From JAIPEI01 sp964443135 (GTDB lineage Bacteria > Desulfobacterota > DSM-4660 > Desulfatiglandales > HGW-15), in assembly GCA_964443135.1 (NCBI GenBank), contig CAYUBQ010000008.1:28572-92571 (forward strand): 64,000 nt of DNA. The letters run 5' to 3'. Below are positions 57,055 through 64,000 of the stretch, one piece after another (within the stretch, counting starts at the first letter, position 1; each line of letters opens with the position of its first letter). Both the position numbers and the translations under genes were made by a program. Below the pieces are notes generated by a model. The model was not told the origin of the DNA. It did no database searches and saw nothing but the letters and a program-made list of their open reading frames with translations.

Positions 57055-57942
57055 TCAAAACCGCTCGGGGTGCAGAAATGCGGCCAGGGTCTCCACCGCT
57101 GCCACCGAGCGGGGCCCCGGCCGGGAGAAGACCTGCTCGTCCACCCTCAGGACGCGGTTCTCCCGGACCGCCCCCAGCACCCCGAAGTGGGGCCGCTCGG
57201 CCGGCGGGGAGGGCGCCCGGTTCATGGGGCCTTCCTGGACGACGTAGACCTCGGGGTCGCTTCGGATCAGGCTTTCCATGCCGATCCGGACCATCTTTTT
57301 CGGGTGGCCCAGGCAGTTCACGCCCCCGCTCCGCTCGATGATGTCGTTCACGATGGACTCCCGGCCGGCCCCGAGCAGGTTGGGGTAGCGGACCTCGAAA
57401 AACACCCGGGGCCGGTGCTCGATTCCCCGGAGCCGCCGTTCCACGGCCTCCAGCCGGCGAAGAAGCCTCCGGTTGAGACCGGCGGCCGCCCCGGGCTCGC
57501 CGGTCAGGCGACCCACCTTTTCGATCACGGAAAAGAGCTCCGGGAACCGGTGGGGTCGAAAGACCGCCACCGTCCGTCCGTGCCGCCGGAGCTGCTGCAC
57601 CACGGCCGCGGCCTCCCTCCGGCCGGCGCTCTGAAGGATCAGGTCGGGCTCCAGGCTCAGCACGAGCTCCACGTTGGGACGCATGTGCGTGCCGATGCTC
57701 GGCCTGGACAGGATCGAGGGGGGAAGCCGGTCCGCCTTGGTCCTGCCCACGAGTCGGTCCTCCAGTCCCATGGCGGCCAGGATCTCGTTGTAGGCGCCGT
57801 AGAGCGCAATGACCCGTTCCGCGGGCCGCTCCAGCACCAGTTCCCGGCCGGTGTCGTCCGTGACCCGGATCTCATCCGCCTTCGCGGTCGGGAGCGCAAA
57901 CCCCGCCGAGAGAAGAACCAGAACCGCCAGCACCCGCAGCAC
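57055..57942 (-). CDS. ABC transporter substrate-binding protein (BtuF/FecB-like)
   Basis: Periplasmic binding protein of the class III metal-chelate family, 295 aa. It starts at GTG with the signal peptide VLRVLAVLVLLSAGFALPTA, then RVTDDTGRELVLERPAERVI, LYGAYNEILAAMGLEDRLVG, LEPDLILQSAG, FFEVRYPNLLGAGRESIVN and NCLGHPKKMVRI. These features fit corrinoid or iron-chelate binding. The start lies 71 bases inside the ATPase gene. Position below a B12 riboswitch and next to cbiK and cbiL favours corrinoid or cobalt-chelate uptake. Confidence 0.87.
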   Translation of the reverse strand: MLRVLAVLVLLSAGFALPTAKADEIRVTDDTGRELVLERPAERVIALYGAYNEILAAMGLEDRLVGRTKADRLPPSILSRPSIGTHMRPNVELVLSLEPDLILQSAGRREAAAVVQQLRRHGRTVAVFRPHRFPELFSVIEKVGRLTGEPGAAAGLNRRLLRRLEAVERRLRGIEHRPRVFFEVRYPNLLGAGRESIVNDIIERSGGVNCLGHPKKMVRIGMESLIRSDPEVYVVQEGPMNRAPSPPAERPHFGVLGAVRENRVLRVDEQVFSRPGPRSVAAVETLAAFLHPERF

Positions 57943-58711
57943 CGGGGACGAAGTGGGCCTGGGGTCCCCCGGTGACCGGGTGCTGCGAGACCATGACCCG
58001 GGTCCCGTAGATCCGCGAGAGGTTTCGGCTCGTGAACAGCTCATGGGTCGGTCCATCCAGGGCGATGCCTCCGTCCTTGATGAAGATCAGCCGGTCGCAG
58101 TAGAGCGCGGCCAGGTTCAGGTCGTGCATGGCGCAGACGATCGTGGTCCCTTCGTTCCGGTTCTTCTCCAGGAGCAGGTCGAAGACCTGGATCTTGCGCG
58201 CCACGTCGAGGCTCGAGGTGGCCTCGTCCAGCAGCAGCACGGACGGCGCCTGGGCCAGGGCCCTGGCGATCACCACCCGCTGGGCCTCGCCGCCCGAGAC
58301 CTCGTTGATCAGCCGGTCGGCCAGGACGAGGGTCCCGGTCTGCTCCATGGCGTCCATGGCCCGGTCCAGGTCCCGCGCCGTGTACCCGCCCCACCGCGAG
58401 AGGTGGGGGTAGCGGCCCATGAGCACCACGGAGAGGCAGCGGAAGGGGAACGTGACCGCGGCGTTCTGGGCCACCGACGCCATTTGGCGCGCCCTCCAGC
58501 GGGCCGAGCTGCCCTCCAGGTCCCTCCCCGCAACACGGACCCGCCCTTCCCGGGGCGGCAGGATCCCGGCCAGGACGTGCAGCAGGGTGGTCTTGCCGCT
58601 GCCGTTGGGACCCAGCACGCCGGCGACCTCCCCCGAGGGGATCCGCAGGTTCACGTCCCGCAGGACGTCGACGGCGCCGTACCCGCACCGGAGGGAGGTC
58701 GCCTCGATCAC
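57872..58711 (-). CDS. ABC transporter ATP-binding protein (BtuD/FecE-like)
   Basis: Cytoplasmic ATPase of the importer, 279 aa. It starts MIEATSLRCGYGAVDVLRDV. Walker A is GPNGSGKTT (about 35), the Q-loop is SVAQNAAV, the signature EVSGGEAQRV (about 137), Walker B LLLDEATSSLD (about 157) and the switch His CAMHDLNLAA. The C-terminal ~35 residues are low-complexity Gly-rich and overlap the binding-protein gene. The start overlaps the permease gene end by four bases. Confidence 0.92.
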   Translation of the reverse strand: MIEATSLRCGYGAVDVLRDVNLRIPSGEVAGVLGPNGSGKTTLLHVLAGILPPREGRVRVAGRDLEGSSARWRARQMASVAQNAAVTFPFRCLSVVLMGRYPHLSRWGGYTARDLDRAMDAMEQTGTLVLADRLINEVSGGEAQRVVIARALAQAPSVLLLDEATSSLDVARKIQVFDLLLEKNRNEGTTIVCAMHDLNLAALYCDRLIFIKDGGIALDGPTHELFTSRNLSRIYGTRVMVSQHPVTGGPQAHFVPGAAGAGGSGSSLGGVCAPDREGG

Positions 58712-59793
58712 AGCCCGATCCTCCGCTTGTGACGCTTCAGGAGGACGCAGAAGAAGGGCCCTCCCATCAGGGCGGTGACCACGCCCACGGGGAGCTCCTC
58801 CCCCCCCGGGAGCAGGGTTCGGGCCAGGACGTCCGACCAGAGGAGCGTGACGGCGCCGAGCAGTCCGGAGAGGGCCAGCAGCCGGCGGTGCTCCGCGCCC
58901 ACGGTCATGCGCACGAGGTGCGGCACGATCAGGCCCACGAACCCGATCACCCCGGAGACCGACACGGCGGACGCCGTCAGCAGGCTGGCCCCCAGCAGGA
59001 GGATCAGACGGACCCTTTCCAGGTCCACACCCACCTGGACGGCCTGGAGATCGCCCATGGCCAGGATGTCCAGCTCCCTGGCGTGAAACCCGATCAGCGC
59101 CAGCCCGGCCGCCGCGTAGGGCAGGGCAAAGAGCGTGTGGGTCCAGCCCCGGCCCTGGAAGCTTCCCATCACCCAGAACACGATGCTCGTCACCGACTCT
59201 TCGTCCAGGGACTTGAGGAGCGAGATCAGCGCGGAGAGAAAGGTGGCCACCACGATCCCGGCCAGGATCATGGTGTCGCGCCGCAGGTGTCCCTCGATCC
59301 GGCCCAGGGCGATCACGAAGAAGAGCGCGGCCAGGGCCCCGGCCAGGGCCGCCGCCGGAAGCAGCCCGAACCCCAGGACCGACCGGGCGCCGAGGCCCAG
59401 GAAGATGGCCAGCGAGGCCCCGAACGCCGCGCCCGTCGAGACCCCGATGGTGAAGGGGTCGGCCAGGGGGTTTCGGAGGATGCCCTGGAACACGGCACCC
59501 GCCACCGCCAGGCTCAGCCCCACGATCATGGAGAGCAGGACCCGGCTGAAGCGGATGTCGAAGACCACCAGCCGCCGGGTCTCGTCCACGGCCTGCGCTC
59601 CGTCCCAGCCGAGCCCCGAGAGGAGAGCCCTTCCCACCTCGGCCGGCGGGATGTCGATGCGCCCGAAAAGGCAGGCGGCAAAGGCCGAGAAGATCACGAG
59701 GGCCGCCATGACGGCGAGCATCAGGCCGAACCGGAGGGAGGTGCGCCTCTCCCCGCGGAGCACCTGCTCGCGGCTGGGGGCCCCGTGTCTCAC
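58708..59793 (-). CDS. FecCD/BtuC-type ABC transporter permease
   Basis: 361-aa inner-membrane permease with about ten helices. Family motifs: LRFGLMLAVMAALVIFSAFA, DIRFSRVLLSMIVGLSLAVAG (20-residue core RFSRVLLSMIVGLSLAVAG), GILRNPLADPFTIGVSTGAA and GVIGFVGLIVPHLVRM, where GFVGLIVPH is the BtuC/FecC signature. Together with the ATPase and binding protein it forms a complete class II importer. It begins just 4 bases after the cbiK stop. Confidence 0.93.
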   Translation of the reverse strand: MRHGAPSREQVLRGERRTSLRFGLMLAVMAALVIFSAFAACLFGRIDIPPAEVGRALLSGLGWDGAQAVDETRRLVVFDIRFSRVLLSMIVGLSLAVAGAVFQGILRNPLADPFTIGVSTGAAFGASLAIFLGLGARSVLGFGLLPAAALAGALAALFFVIALGRIEGHLRRDTMILAGIVVATFLSALISLLKSLDEESVTSIVFWVMGSFQGRGWTHTLFALPYAAAGLALIGFHARELDILAMGDLQAVQVGVDLERVRLILLLGASLLTASAVSVSGVIGFVGLIVPHLVRMTVGAEHRRLLALSGLLGAVTLLWSDVLARTLLPGGEELPVGVVTALMGGPFFCVLLKRHKRRIGL

Positions 59794-59797
59794 GGCG

Positions 59798-60679
59798 TCA
59801 CCATGACGAGATCGCGCTCCTCAGGTGGTCGATCCAGATCCGGACCAGGGGGTCCAGCTCGGCCGTTCCCTCGAGCACCGGCACGCACGCCACGCCGTCC
59901 CGGCTCAGGACGCTCTTCCAGGACCCTTCCTCCTCGCCGGCCAGGTCGTTCCTGGCGTGGTCCCCGGCCACGGCCATGAAGGGGACCAGGTAGGCCCTGG
60001 AGACGCCCCGCTCGCGGAGCCGGTCCCGGATCTCCTCGATGCCGGTGGCGCCCTCCGCCGTGCCCAGGAAGACGTTCGGGTCCCTCTTGCGGAGCTCGAC
60101 CCCCAGGGCCGTGTAGAGCGCGTCGGCCGGGTGGTCGGTTCCGTGTCCCATGAGCACCAGGGCCTCGTCCGGGCTGCGGTCCGCGGGCTGGTGGTCGAGC
60201 AGCAGTCCGGCCACGCGCCGGATGTCCTCCCGGCCGTTCAGGAGGGGGCCGCCCACGGCCACCCGGTCGAACCCTCCCGCCATGCCGGAGAAGGCCTGCG
60301 CATTGCGGACCAGGTCGTGAAACTCCCACCCGCCGATGGTGTGGAGCGACTGGACCGCCACGTGGGTGAACCCCTCGTCCATCATGCGGGCCAGGGCCGT
60401 CTCCAGGGAGTCCACCTCCACGCCCCGGCCGGCCAGCTTGCGCCGGACCCCGTGCGAGGTGTAGGCCCACCGGACCGGGAGGTCCGGGAAGGCCTTGCGG
60501 AACTCCTCCTCCGCGTTTTCCAGGGCCGTCCGGGCCTCGGGTACGGTGGTGCCGAAGGCGGCCAGCAGGATGGCCCGCTTCACGGGCCGTTCGCGGCCCC
60601 CGTGGCCGGCGAGGGCCTGGCTGTGGAGTGCAAATGCGAGTACGAGACAGCATGGGACGAGGATCGAAGCTCTTCTCAT
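59798..60679 (-). CDS. cbiK: Sirohydrochlorin cobaltochelatase with signal peptide (CbiK type)
   Basis: Inserts cobalt into sirohydrochlorin in anaerobic B12 synthesis. The 293-aa product opens with a signal peptide (RRASILVPCCLVLAFALHSQALA), as in the periplasmic CbiK of Desulfovibrio. The core has ILLAAFGTTVPEARTALENA, AYTSHGVRRKLA with the catalytic-region His, HVAVQSLHTIGGWEFHDLV and LMGHGTDHPADALY, the second conserved His region. A periplasmic chelatase beside an importer suggests a role in metal/tetrapyrrole uptake rather than only cytoplasmic synthesis. GGAGA lies 9 bases upstream. It is controlled by the riboswitch and terminator. Confidence 0.92.
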   Translation of the reverse strand: MRRASILVPCCLVLAFALHSQALAGHGGRERPVKRAILLAAFGTTVPEARTALENAEEEFRKAFPDLPVRWAYTSHGVRRKLAGRGVEVDSLETALARMMDEGFTHVAVQSLHTIGGWEFHDLVRNAQAFSGMAGGFDRVAVGGPLLNGREDIRRVAGLLLDHQPADRSPDEALVLMGHGTDHPADALYTALGVELRKRDPNVFLGTAEGATGIEEIRDRLRERGVSRAYLVPFMAVAGDHARNDLAGEEEGSWKSVLSRDGVACVPVLEGTAELDPLVRIWIDHLRSAISSW

Positions 60680-60740
60680 GACGACGGTCTCCTTTCTCTC
60701 GAAGGATGAGGGACGGCGGGGTGCTGCAGGGGGAGAGGCG

Positions 60741-60777
60741 AAAAAAAAGCCCCCACGTCCGCCTTTCGGACGTGAGG
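60741..60777 (-). terminator. Regulated terminator of the cobalamin riboswitch
   Basis: On the minus strand CCTCACGTCCG pairs with CGGACGTGGGG (60777-60751) around an AAAGG-type loop and is followed by GC and eight T residues (60748-60741). It lies between the riboswitch and cbiK, where B12 binding would stop transcription. Confidence 0.85.
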
Positions 60778-60846
60778 ACTGCACCCAGCTTCCTTGATCC
60801 TCGTCCCCGGAGGCTGCACCCCGCAGCCGGCCGGCTGGCCATCGTT

Positions 60847-61046
60847 CCAACGGGCAGGTCTTCTGGCTTACCCGGACCGCAGGCTCGCCTTCCCACCCCG
60901 CTTCTGCGAGGCAGTGGCTTTCCCCTCGCTTTCGAGGGTCGCCTGCGGTCGCACTGCCCCCGCCTGTGGTGCGGGGGCCGGGATCACAGCGGCGGGACCG
61001 CTCCCGTTTCCCACGGGATTCCCTATTAAGCGGCTGCACCCATTGG
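60847..61046 (-). ncRNA. Cobalamin (B12) riboswitch
   Basis: Read on the minus strand it has the signature parts of the class: TAGGGAATCC, GGGAGCGGTCCCGCCGCTGT with GATCCC, and the B12 box AGCCAGAAGACCTGCC (about 60868-60853). The P1 helix is CCAATGGG (61046-61039) with CCCGTTGG (60854-60847), and variable hairpins lie between. A terminator follows, so control is by transcription attenuation of cbiK, the btuCDF-like genes, cbiL and the gate-domain permease. Confidence 0.95.
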
Positions 61047-61055
61047 CTTTTCGCT

Positions 61056-61085
61056 AACGTAGAAAGGAGCGGGCGGGTTTGTCAA
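61056..61085 (-). promoter_or_regulatory. Sigma-70 promoter of the riboswitch operon
   Basis: On the minus strand TTGACA (61085-61080), 18 bases, then TACGTT (61061-61056). The predicted start at about 61049 falls just before the riboswitch P1 helix. Confidence 0.65.
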
Positions 61086-61153
61086 GGTCAAACTGGCTCC
61101 CTCTCCTTGGCCCGGTTCGATGTCCGGCGGCAATAGAGAGGAACATCCACCGC

Positions 61154-62011
61154 TTAAGGCACTTCCGAGGACAGGGGGCCGTACTTGGCCAGGTAGCCCC
61201 GGGGGGTCACCATGCGTCCCCCCAGGACCCGGGTCGACCCGTTCCCGACGATGAGAACGGAGAGCATGTCCACGCGTTCCACCGGAAGGTCGGCCAGGGA
61301 GGTCACGAGGACCGACTCTCCCTCCCTGGCGGCGTTTCGCACCAGGCCCACGGGCGTCCGGTCGGGGCGGTGGGAACGCACGAGACGCAGGGCCTCCTCC
61401 AGCTGCCAGTGACGCTTCCGGGAGCGGGGGTTGTAGACGACCAGGACGAAGTCGGCCGAGGCGGCGGCCTCGACTCTCCGCTGGATCGTCTCCCAGGGGG
61501 TCAGCAGGTCGCTGAGGCTGACCACCGCAAAGTCGTGCACGAGCGGGGCCCCCAGGAGGGCCGCCGCCGCGGCCAGCGCCGGAATCCCCGGAACGATCTC
61601 CACGTCCACCGCTTCGGTGAGTCCCTCCTCCTCCAGGATCTCGAGGGCCAGGCCGGCCATCCCGTAAATGCCCGCGTCCCCGCTGCTGACGATGGCGGTG
61701 TCCAGCCCTTGCGTGCAGGAGGTGACGGCCGCACGGCACCGCTCGATCTCCCGGGTCATGCCCGTGGACAGGATCTCCTTTTCCTCCAAAAGCCCCGGAT
61801 CCAGCAGGTCGATGTAGGACTTGTACCCCACGATCACCCGCGCCGCTTCCAGGGCGGCGCGGGCCGCGGGAGCGAGGTACCGCGGGTCCCCCGGTCCCAG
61901 GCTTACGACGAAGAGCCTTCCAGGGCCACCGCCAGGGTGGCGTTCCGGCTCCGGACCTTGGGGACCAGGAGGCGTCCTTCCCCCGCCCGCTTGATGGCCG
62001 CTGCTTCGCAT
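61154..62011 (-). CDS. cbiH: Precorrin-3B/cobalt-factor-3 C17-methyltransferase
   Basis: SAM-dependent methylase responsible for ring contraction and C17 methylation. The core starts LFVVSLGPGDPRYLAPAARA, then VGYKSYIDLL, TREIERCRAAV, AIVSSGDAGIYGMAGLALE (about 125), VPGIPALAAAAALLGAPLVH and LVVYNPRSRKRHWQL, all typical of CbiH/CobJ. The only in-frame start upstream of the core is the ATG at 62011, 109 bases inside cbiG, giving a ~32-residue Gly/Pro-rich lead of doubtful reality. The true start may be a rare codon close to LFVVS. Confidence 0.92.
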   Translation of the reverse strand: MRSSGHQAGGGRTPPGPQGPEPERHPGGGPGRLFVVSLGPGDPRYLAPAARAALEAARVIVGYKSYIDLLDPGLLEEKEILSTGMTREIERCRAAVTSCTQGLDTAIVSSGDAGIYGMAGLALEILEEEGLTEAVDVEIVPGIPALAAAAALLGAPLVHDFAVVSLSDLLTPWETIQRRVEAAASADFVLVVYNPRSRKRHWQLEEALRLVRSHRPDRTPVGLVRNAAREGESVLVTSLADLPVERVDMLSVLIVGNGSTRVLGGRMVTPRGYLAKYGPLSSEVP

Positions 62012-62973
62012 ACGCTTTCCACTCCCATGTGCCGTTTGACCGTCTCGGACGGGGTCGGGACGGACACGTCCCGCAGGGCCTCGGCCGAGTAAAAGGTGAC
62101 GGAGACGCCTAGCCTGTCGGCCGCCTCGAGGAGGCCGGCCTCGTCCCGTTTGGCCTCGATGGTGGCCAGGCCGGCGAGGCTCGCCCGGGCGAGCCCCCGC
62201 GAGGCGAAGGTGGACTCCAGAAGCTCCAGGATCTCCCCGGCGGACGTGCCCCGGTTGCAGCCCAGGCCCGCCGCGAGGCAGCGGGGGTGGAGCACCAGGC
62301 GGCCGGGGCGTCCGGGGTCGGATCTCCAGGTGACGGTCACGGCCGGGCCGTCTTCAGGCAGCCTCTCCTCCTCTACGGAGATCACCGGCGCGGCGGAAGG
62401 ACCCGGGCCGGAGAAGAGTCCGAGGCGGTTCTCCGGGTCCGAGACCGAAACGGTCTCGCCCCGGAGCATGGCCATGTTGAGGGCCTTGACCGCGGCCATG
62501 TCGGCGATCGCCAGGTCCCGCTCCGCAGCCAGGAGGTCCCAGCTGGGGAGCCCGGCCGTGTCCGTGGCCGTGGTGATCACGGGCGCCCCTCCCGTGACGG
62601 CCGCCGCCTCCCGGGCGAGCGCGTTGGCCCCGCCCAAATGGCCGGAGAGCAGGCTCACGGCGAACCGGCCCTCCGAGTCCAGGACCACCACGGCGGGGTC
62701 GCGCTCCTTGGTGCGGATGTGGGGCGCTATGGCGCGCACCACGATGCCGGCCGCCGCCACGAACACGTGCCGCCCGTACCGCGGAAAGGTCCCGGCCACG
62801 GCCTGCAGAAGACCGTCGAACGGCCGGGCTCCGTGACGAACGGCCAGTGGTGCGGGAAGAAACAGGTCGCCGCGGAGGGCGTGGGCCAGCCGCCGCCCGA
62901 GGTCGGCGCCCTGCGGGGTCAGCGCGTAGACCGCGGTATCCCGTTCTCCGGGTCCGGGTGGATGCTCTTCCAA
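61903..62973 (-). CDS. cbiG: Cobalamin biosynthesis protein CbiG (cobalt-precorrin-5A hydrolase)
   Basis: Opens the delta-lactone of cobalt-precorrin-5A in the anaerobic pathway, which identifies the route here as the early-cobalt one. The 356-aa product has the N-terminal domain (VYALTPQGADLGRRLAHAL, VFVAAAGIVVRAIAPHIRTK, VSLLSGHLGGANALAREAA) and the C-terminal CbiG domain (GLGCNRGTSAGEILELL, LATIEAKRDEAGLLEAAD, ESVCEAAAI). It starts at TTG with GGAGGGG six bases upstream. It lies 13 bases after cbiF and overlaps cbiH. Confidence 0.95.
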   Translation of the reverse strand: MEEHPPGPGERDTAVYALTPQGADLGRRLAHALRGDLFLPAPLAVRHGARPFDGLLQAVAGTFPRYGRHVFVAAAGIVVRAIAPHIRTKERDPAVVVLDSEGRFAVSLLSGHLGGANALAREAAAVTGGAPVITTATDTAGLPSWDLLAAERDLAIADMAAVKALNMAMLRGETVSVSDPENRLGLFSGPGPSAAPVISVEEERLPEDGPAVTVTWRSDPGRPGRLVLHPRCLAAGLGCNRGTSAGEILELLESTFASRGLARASLAGLATIEAKRDEAGLLEAADRLGVSVTFYSAEALRDVSVPTPSETVKRHMGVESVCEAAAIKRAGEGRLLVPKVRSRNATLAVALEGSSS

Positions 62974-62986
62974 TTTTGCCCCCTCC

Positions 62987-63757
62987 TCAACGGTCCTTCC
63001 GGAACCCGTGGGCGAACTCCCGGCTGTAGAGGCGGCTGAACGCCGTCTCCTCGTCCTGGCCCGGGAGCACGAGGAACACCGCCTGCCGCGTGATCCCCTC
63101 CCGGGCGACCGTCTCCTGCAGGGTGTCGAGGGTGGCCCCGAGGATGCGCTCCCCGGGCCAGCCCACGCGAAAGGCCACCACCACGGGCGTGCCGGCCGGG
63201 TAGCCGCCTTGACGGAGCTCCTTCACCACTCCTTCGGCATCGCCGGCCGAGAGGTAGACGGCCATGGAGGTCCCGTGCCGCGCCATCTCTTGGAGCCGCT
63301 CCCTCTCGGGTACCGGGGTCCGGCCCGCCATGCGGGTGATGATGAGGGACTGGGTGCGCTCCGGGAGGGTGAAGGAGACCCCGGCGGCGGCTGCGGCGGC
63401 AAAGGCCACGGTCACCCCGGGGATCACCCGGCAGGCGACGCCGTCCCGTTCCAGGAGGATCATCTGCTCCCGCACGGCGCCGTAGAGGGAAGGGTCCCCC
63501 GTGTGGACCCGGGCGACCCGCCCGCCGGCCCGGACCGTCCCGAGCATGAGGGCGTGGGTCTCCTCCAGGGTCAGGGGGGAGGAGTCCACCACCTCGGCCT
63601 CGGCCCGGGCGCAGGCCACCAGCTCCCGGGGGACCAGGGACCCGGCGTAGAGCACCAGGTCGGCCTCGCGGATCACGCGCCGCCCGCGCACCGTGATCAG
63701 CTCCGGGTCGCCCGGGCCGGCGCCCACGAAGTAAACCTGAACGTCCTGTTCCGTCAT
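62987..63757 (-). CDS. cbiF: Precorrin-4/cobalt-precorrin-4 C11-methyltransferase
   Basis: SAM-dependent methylase of C11. The 256-aa product reads VYFVGAGPGDPELITVRGRR, LVLYAGSLVPRELV, VARVHTGDPSLYGAVREQM (about 86), IPGVTVAFAAAAAAGVSFTL and PERTQSLIITRMAGRTPVPE, all typical of CbiF/CobM. I chose ATG (MTEQDVQVYF) with GGAG eight bases upstream; an ATG 30 bases upstream is weaker. It is first of the cbiF-cbiG-cbiH group, which is separate from the riboswitch operon downstream. Confidence 0.95.
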   Translation of the reverse strand: MTEQDVQVYFVGAGPGDPELITVRGRRVIREADLVLYAGSLVPRELVACARAEAEVVDSSPLTLEETHALMLGTVRAGGRVARVHTGDPSLYGAVREQMILLERDGVACRVIPGVTVAFAAAAAAGVSFTLPERTQSLIITRMAGRTPVPERERLQEMARHGTSMAVYLSAGDAEGVVKELRQGGYPAGTPVVVAFRVGWPGERILGATLDTLQETVAREGITRQAVFLVLPGQDEETAFSRLYSREFAHGFRKDR

Positions 63758-63783
63758 GATTTCTGCTCCGTCCATGGGGTTAC

Positions 63784-63888
63784 CCATGGGGTCAGGTCTT
63801 GAAGTTTGACCTTTTGGCCCGTAACCGCTGTTTCCGAGCCCAAGGCCGGCTTCTCCTCTGATCGTAGGGCGGGGTTTTACACCCCGCC
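63784..63888. repeat. REP-like intergenic element
   Basis: TGGGGTCAGGTCTTGAAGTT (from about 63789) resembles the recurrent intergenic sequence found beside REP-type transposase genes. At 63868-63888 GGCGGGGT and ACCCCGCC form a perfect 8-base hairpin with a 5-base loop, typical of REP elements. From here to the window end (64000) I see no gene; the upstream region of cbiF must lie in this stretch. Confidence 0.4.
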
Positions 63889-64000
63889 GGGTCTGGATTT
63901 TGTGTCGAGAGGCTCCGGAGGGCGGGACCTTCCTTCGCTCCCTGAGCTCCCGGCCTGGTCATTGCCGGGCGGTTACGGCCGGGGGCATTCCTGCCCCCTC

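Noticed and set aside
1..64000. tRNA, rRNA, tmRNA or RNase P RNA genes
   Set aside because: I looked for T-loop (GGTTCGAATCC-like) and conserved rRNA or RNase P segments on both strands by eye and found none. A tRNAscan/Infernal run would be decisive.
1..64000. CRISPR array
   Set aside because: No series of regularly spaced 25-40 base direct repeats was seen. The three copies of the 105-bp repeat are far apart and in different orientations.

Overview
The window is a GC-rich, gene-dense chromosomal segment of a Gram-negative bacterium. Gram-negative character is shown by a heptose epimerase for LPS core, a Tat-type lipoprotein signal and periplasmic chaperone and chelatase genes. The combination of features points to the Desulfobacterota (old Deltaproteobacteria): the phoH/HD-7TM/ybeY/pdxJ/acpS/tsaE/lysC order, a selenocysteine-containing SelD, CooT, a complete dcw cluster whose FtsI carries a PASTA-like tail, a periplasmic-type CbiK and a cobalamin riboswitch. 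I cannot place it to genus. I found no rRNA, tRNA, CRISPR array or complete insertion sequence.

Layout. (1) 1-7.3 kb, minus strand: housekeeping genes lysC (cut by the window edge), tsaE, acpS, pdxJ, ybeY, an HD-domain 7TM protein, phoH, yjbQ and a small unknown gene. (2) 7.5-9.3 kb, plus: an HD-domain protein and a DacB-type penicillin-binding protein. (3) 9.4-13.4 kb, minus: a chemoreceptor gene preceded by a sigma-54-type promoter and palindromes, then a sigma-54 activator gene. (4) 13.7-21.2 kb: a metal permease, an AAA ATPase, a broken kinase/receiver gene, a methyltransferase-like and a Cys-rich gene, a Lon-like protease, Hsp20 and a small membrane protein. (5) 21.6-39.8 kb, plus: the full division and cell-wall cluster mraZ-rsmH-ftsL-ftsI-murE-murF-[receiver]-mraY-[62-aa ORF]-murD-ftsW-murG-murC-murB-ftsQ-ftsA-ftsZ, with MraZ-type boxes in front and two unexpected small genes inside. 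(6) 39.8-43.5 kb: a radical SAM gene, then a dispersed repeat, a nucleotidyltransferase pair resembling a toxin-antitoxin module, and an MBL-fold gene with no clear start. (7) 43.8-52.1 kb: tex, aconitase, an SCP2 protein, a Cys-cluster protein, a parvulin and hldD. (8) 52.2-55.1 kb: a promoter-leader-terminator unit, a 53-aa gene, DUF3842, CooT, selenoprotein SelD and a truncated phosphoglycerate-mutase-like gene. (9) 55.1-63.8 kb, minus: cobalamin genes in two groups. One has its own promoter, riboswitch and terminator (cbiK-btuC-btuD-btuF-cbiL-gate-domain permease); the other is cbiF-cbiG-cbiH.

How the parts work together. The dcw genes make UDP-MurNAc-pentapeptide, lipid I and II, and the divisome, probably from one autoregulated operon. 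The riboswitch operon would import corrinoid or metal chelate and insert cobalt when B12 is low. The sigma-54 activator probably drives the adjacent chemoreceptor. The most unusual signals are a FtsZ tail with two copies of the conserved C-terminal peptide, the enhancer/sigma-54 arrangement before the chemoreceptor, a structured leader or small RNA at about 52.29-52.40 kb, the receiver and 62-aa genes inside the dcw cluster, and a roughly 105-bp repeat present three times.
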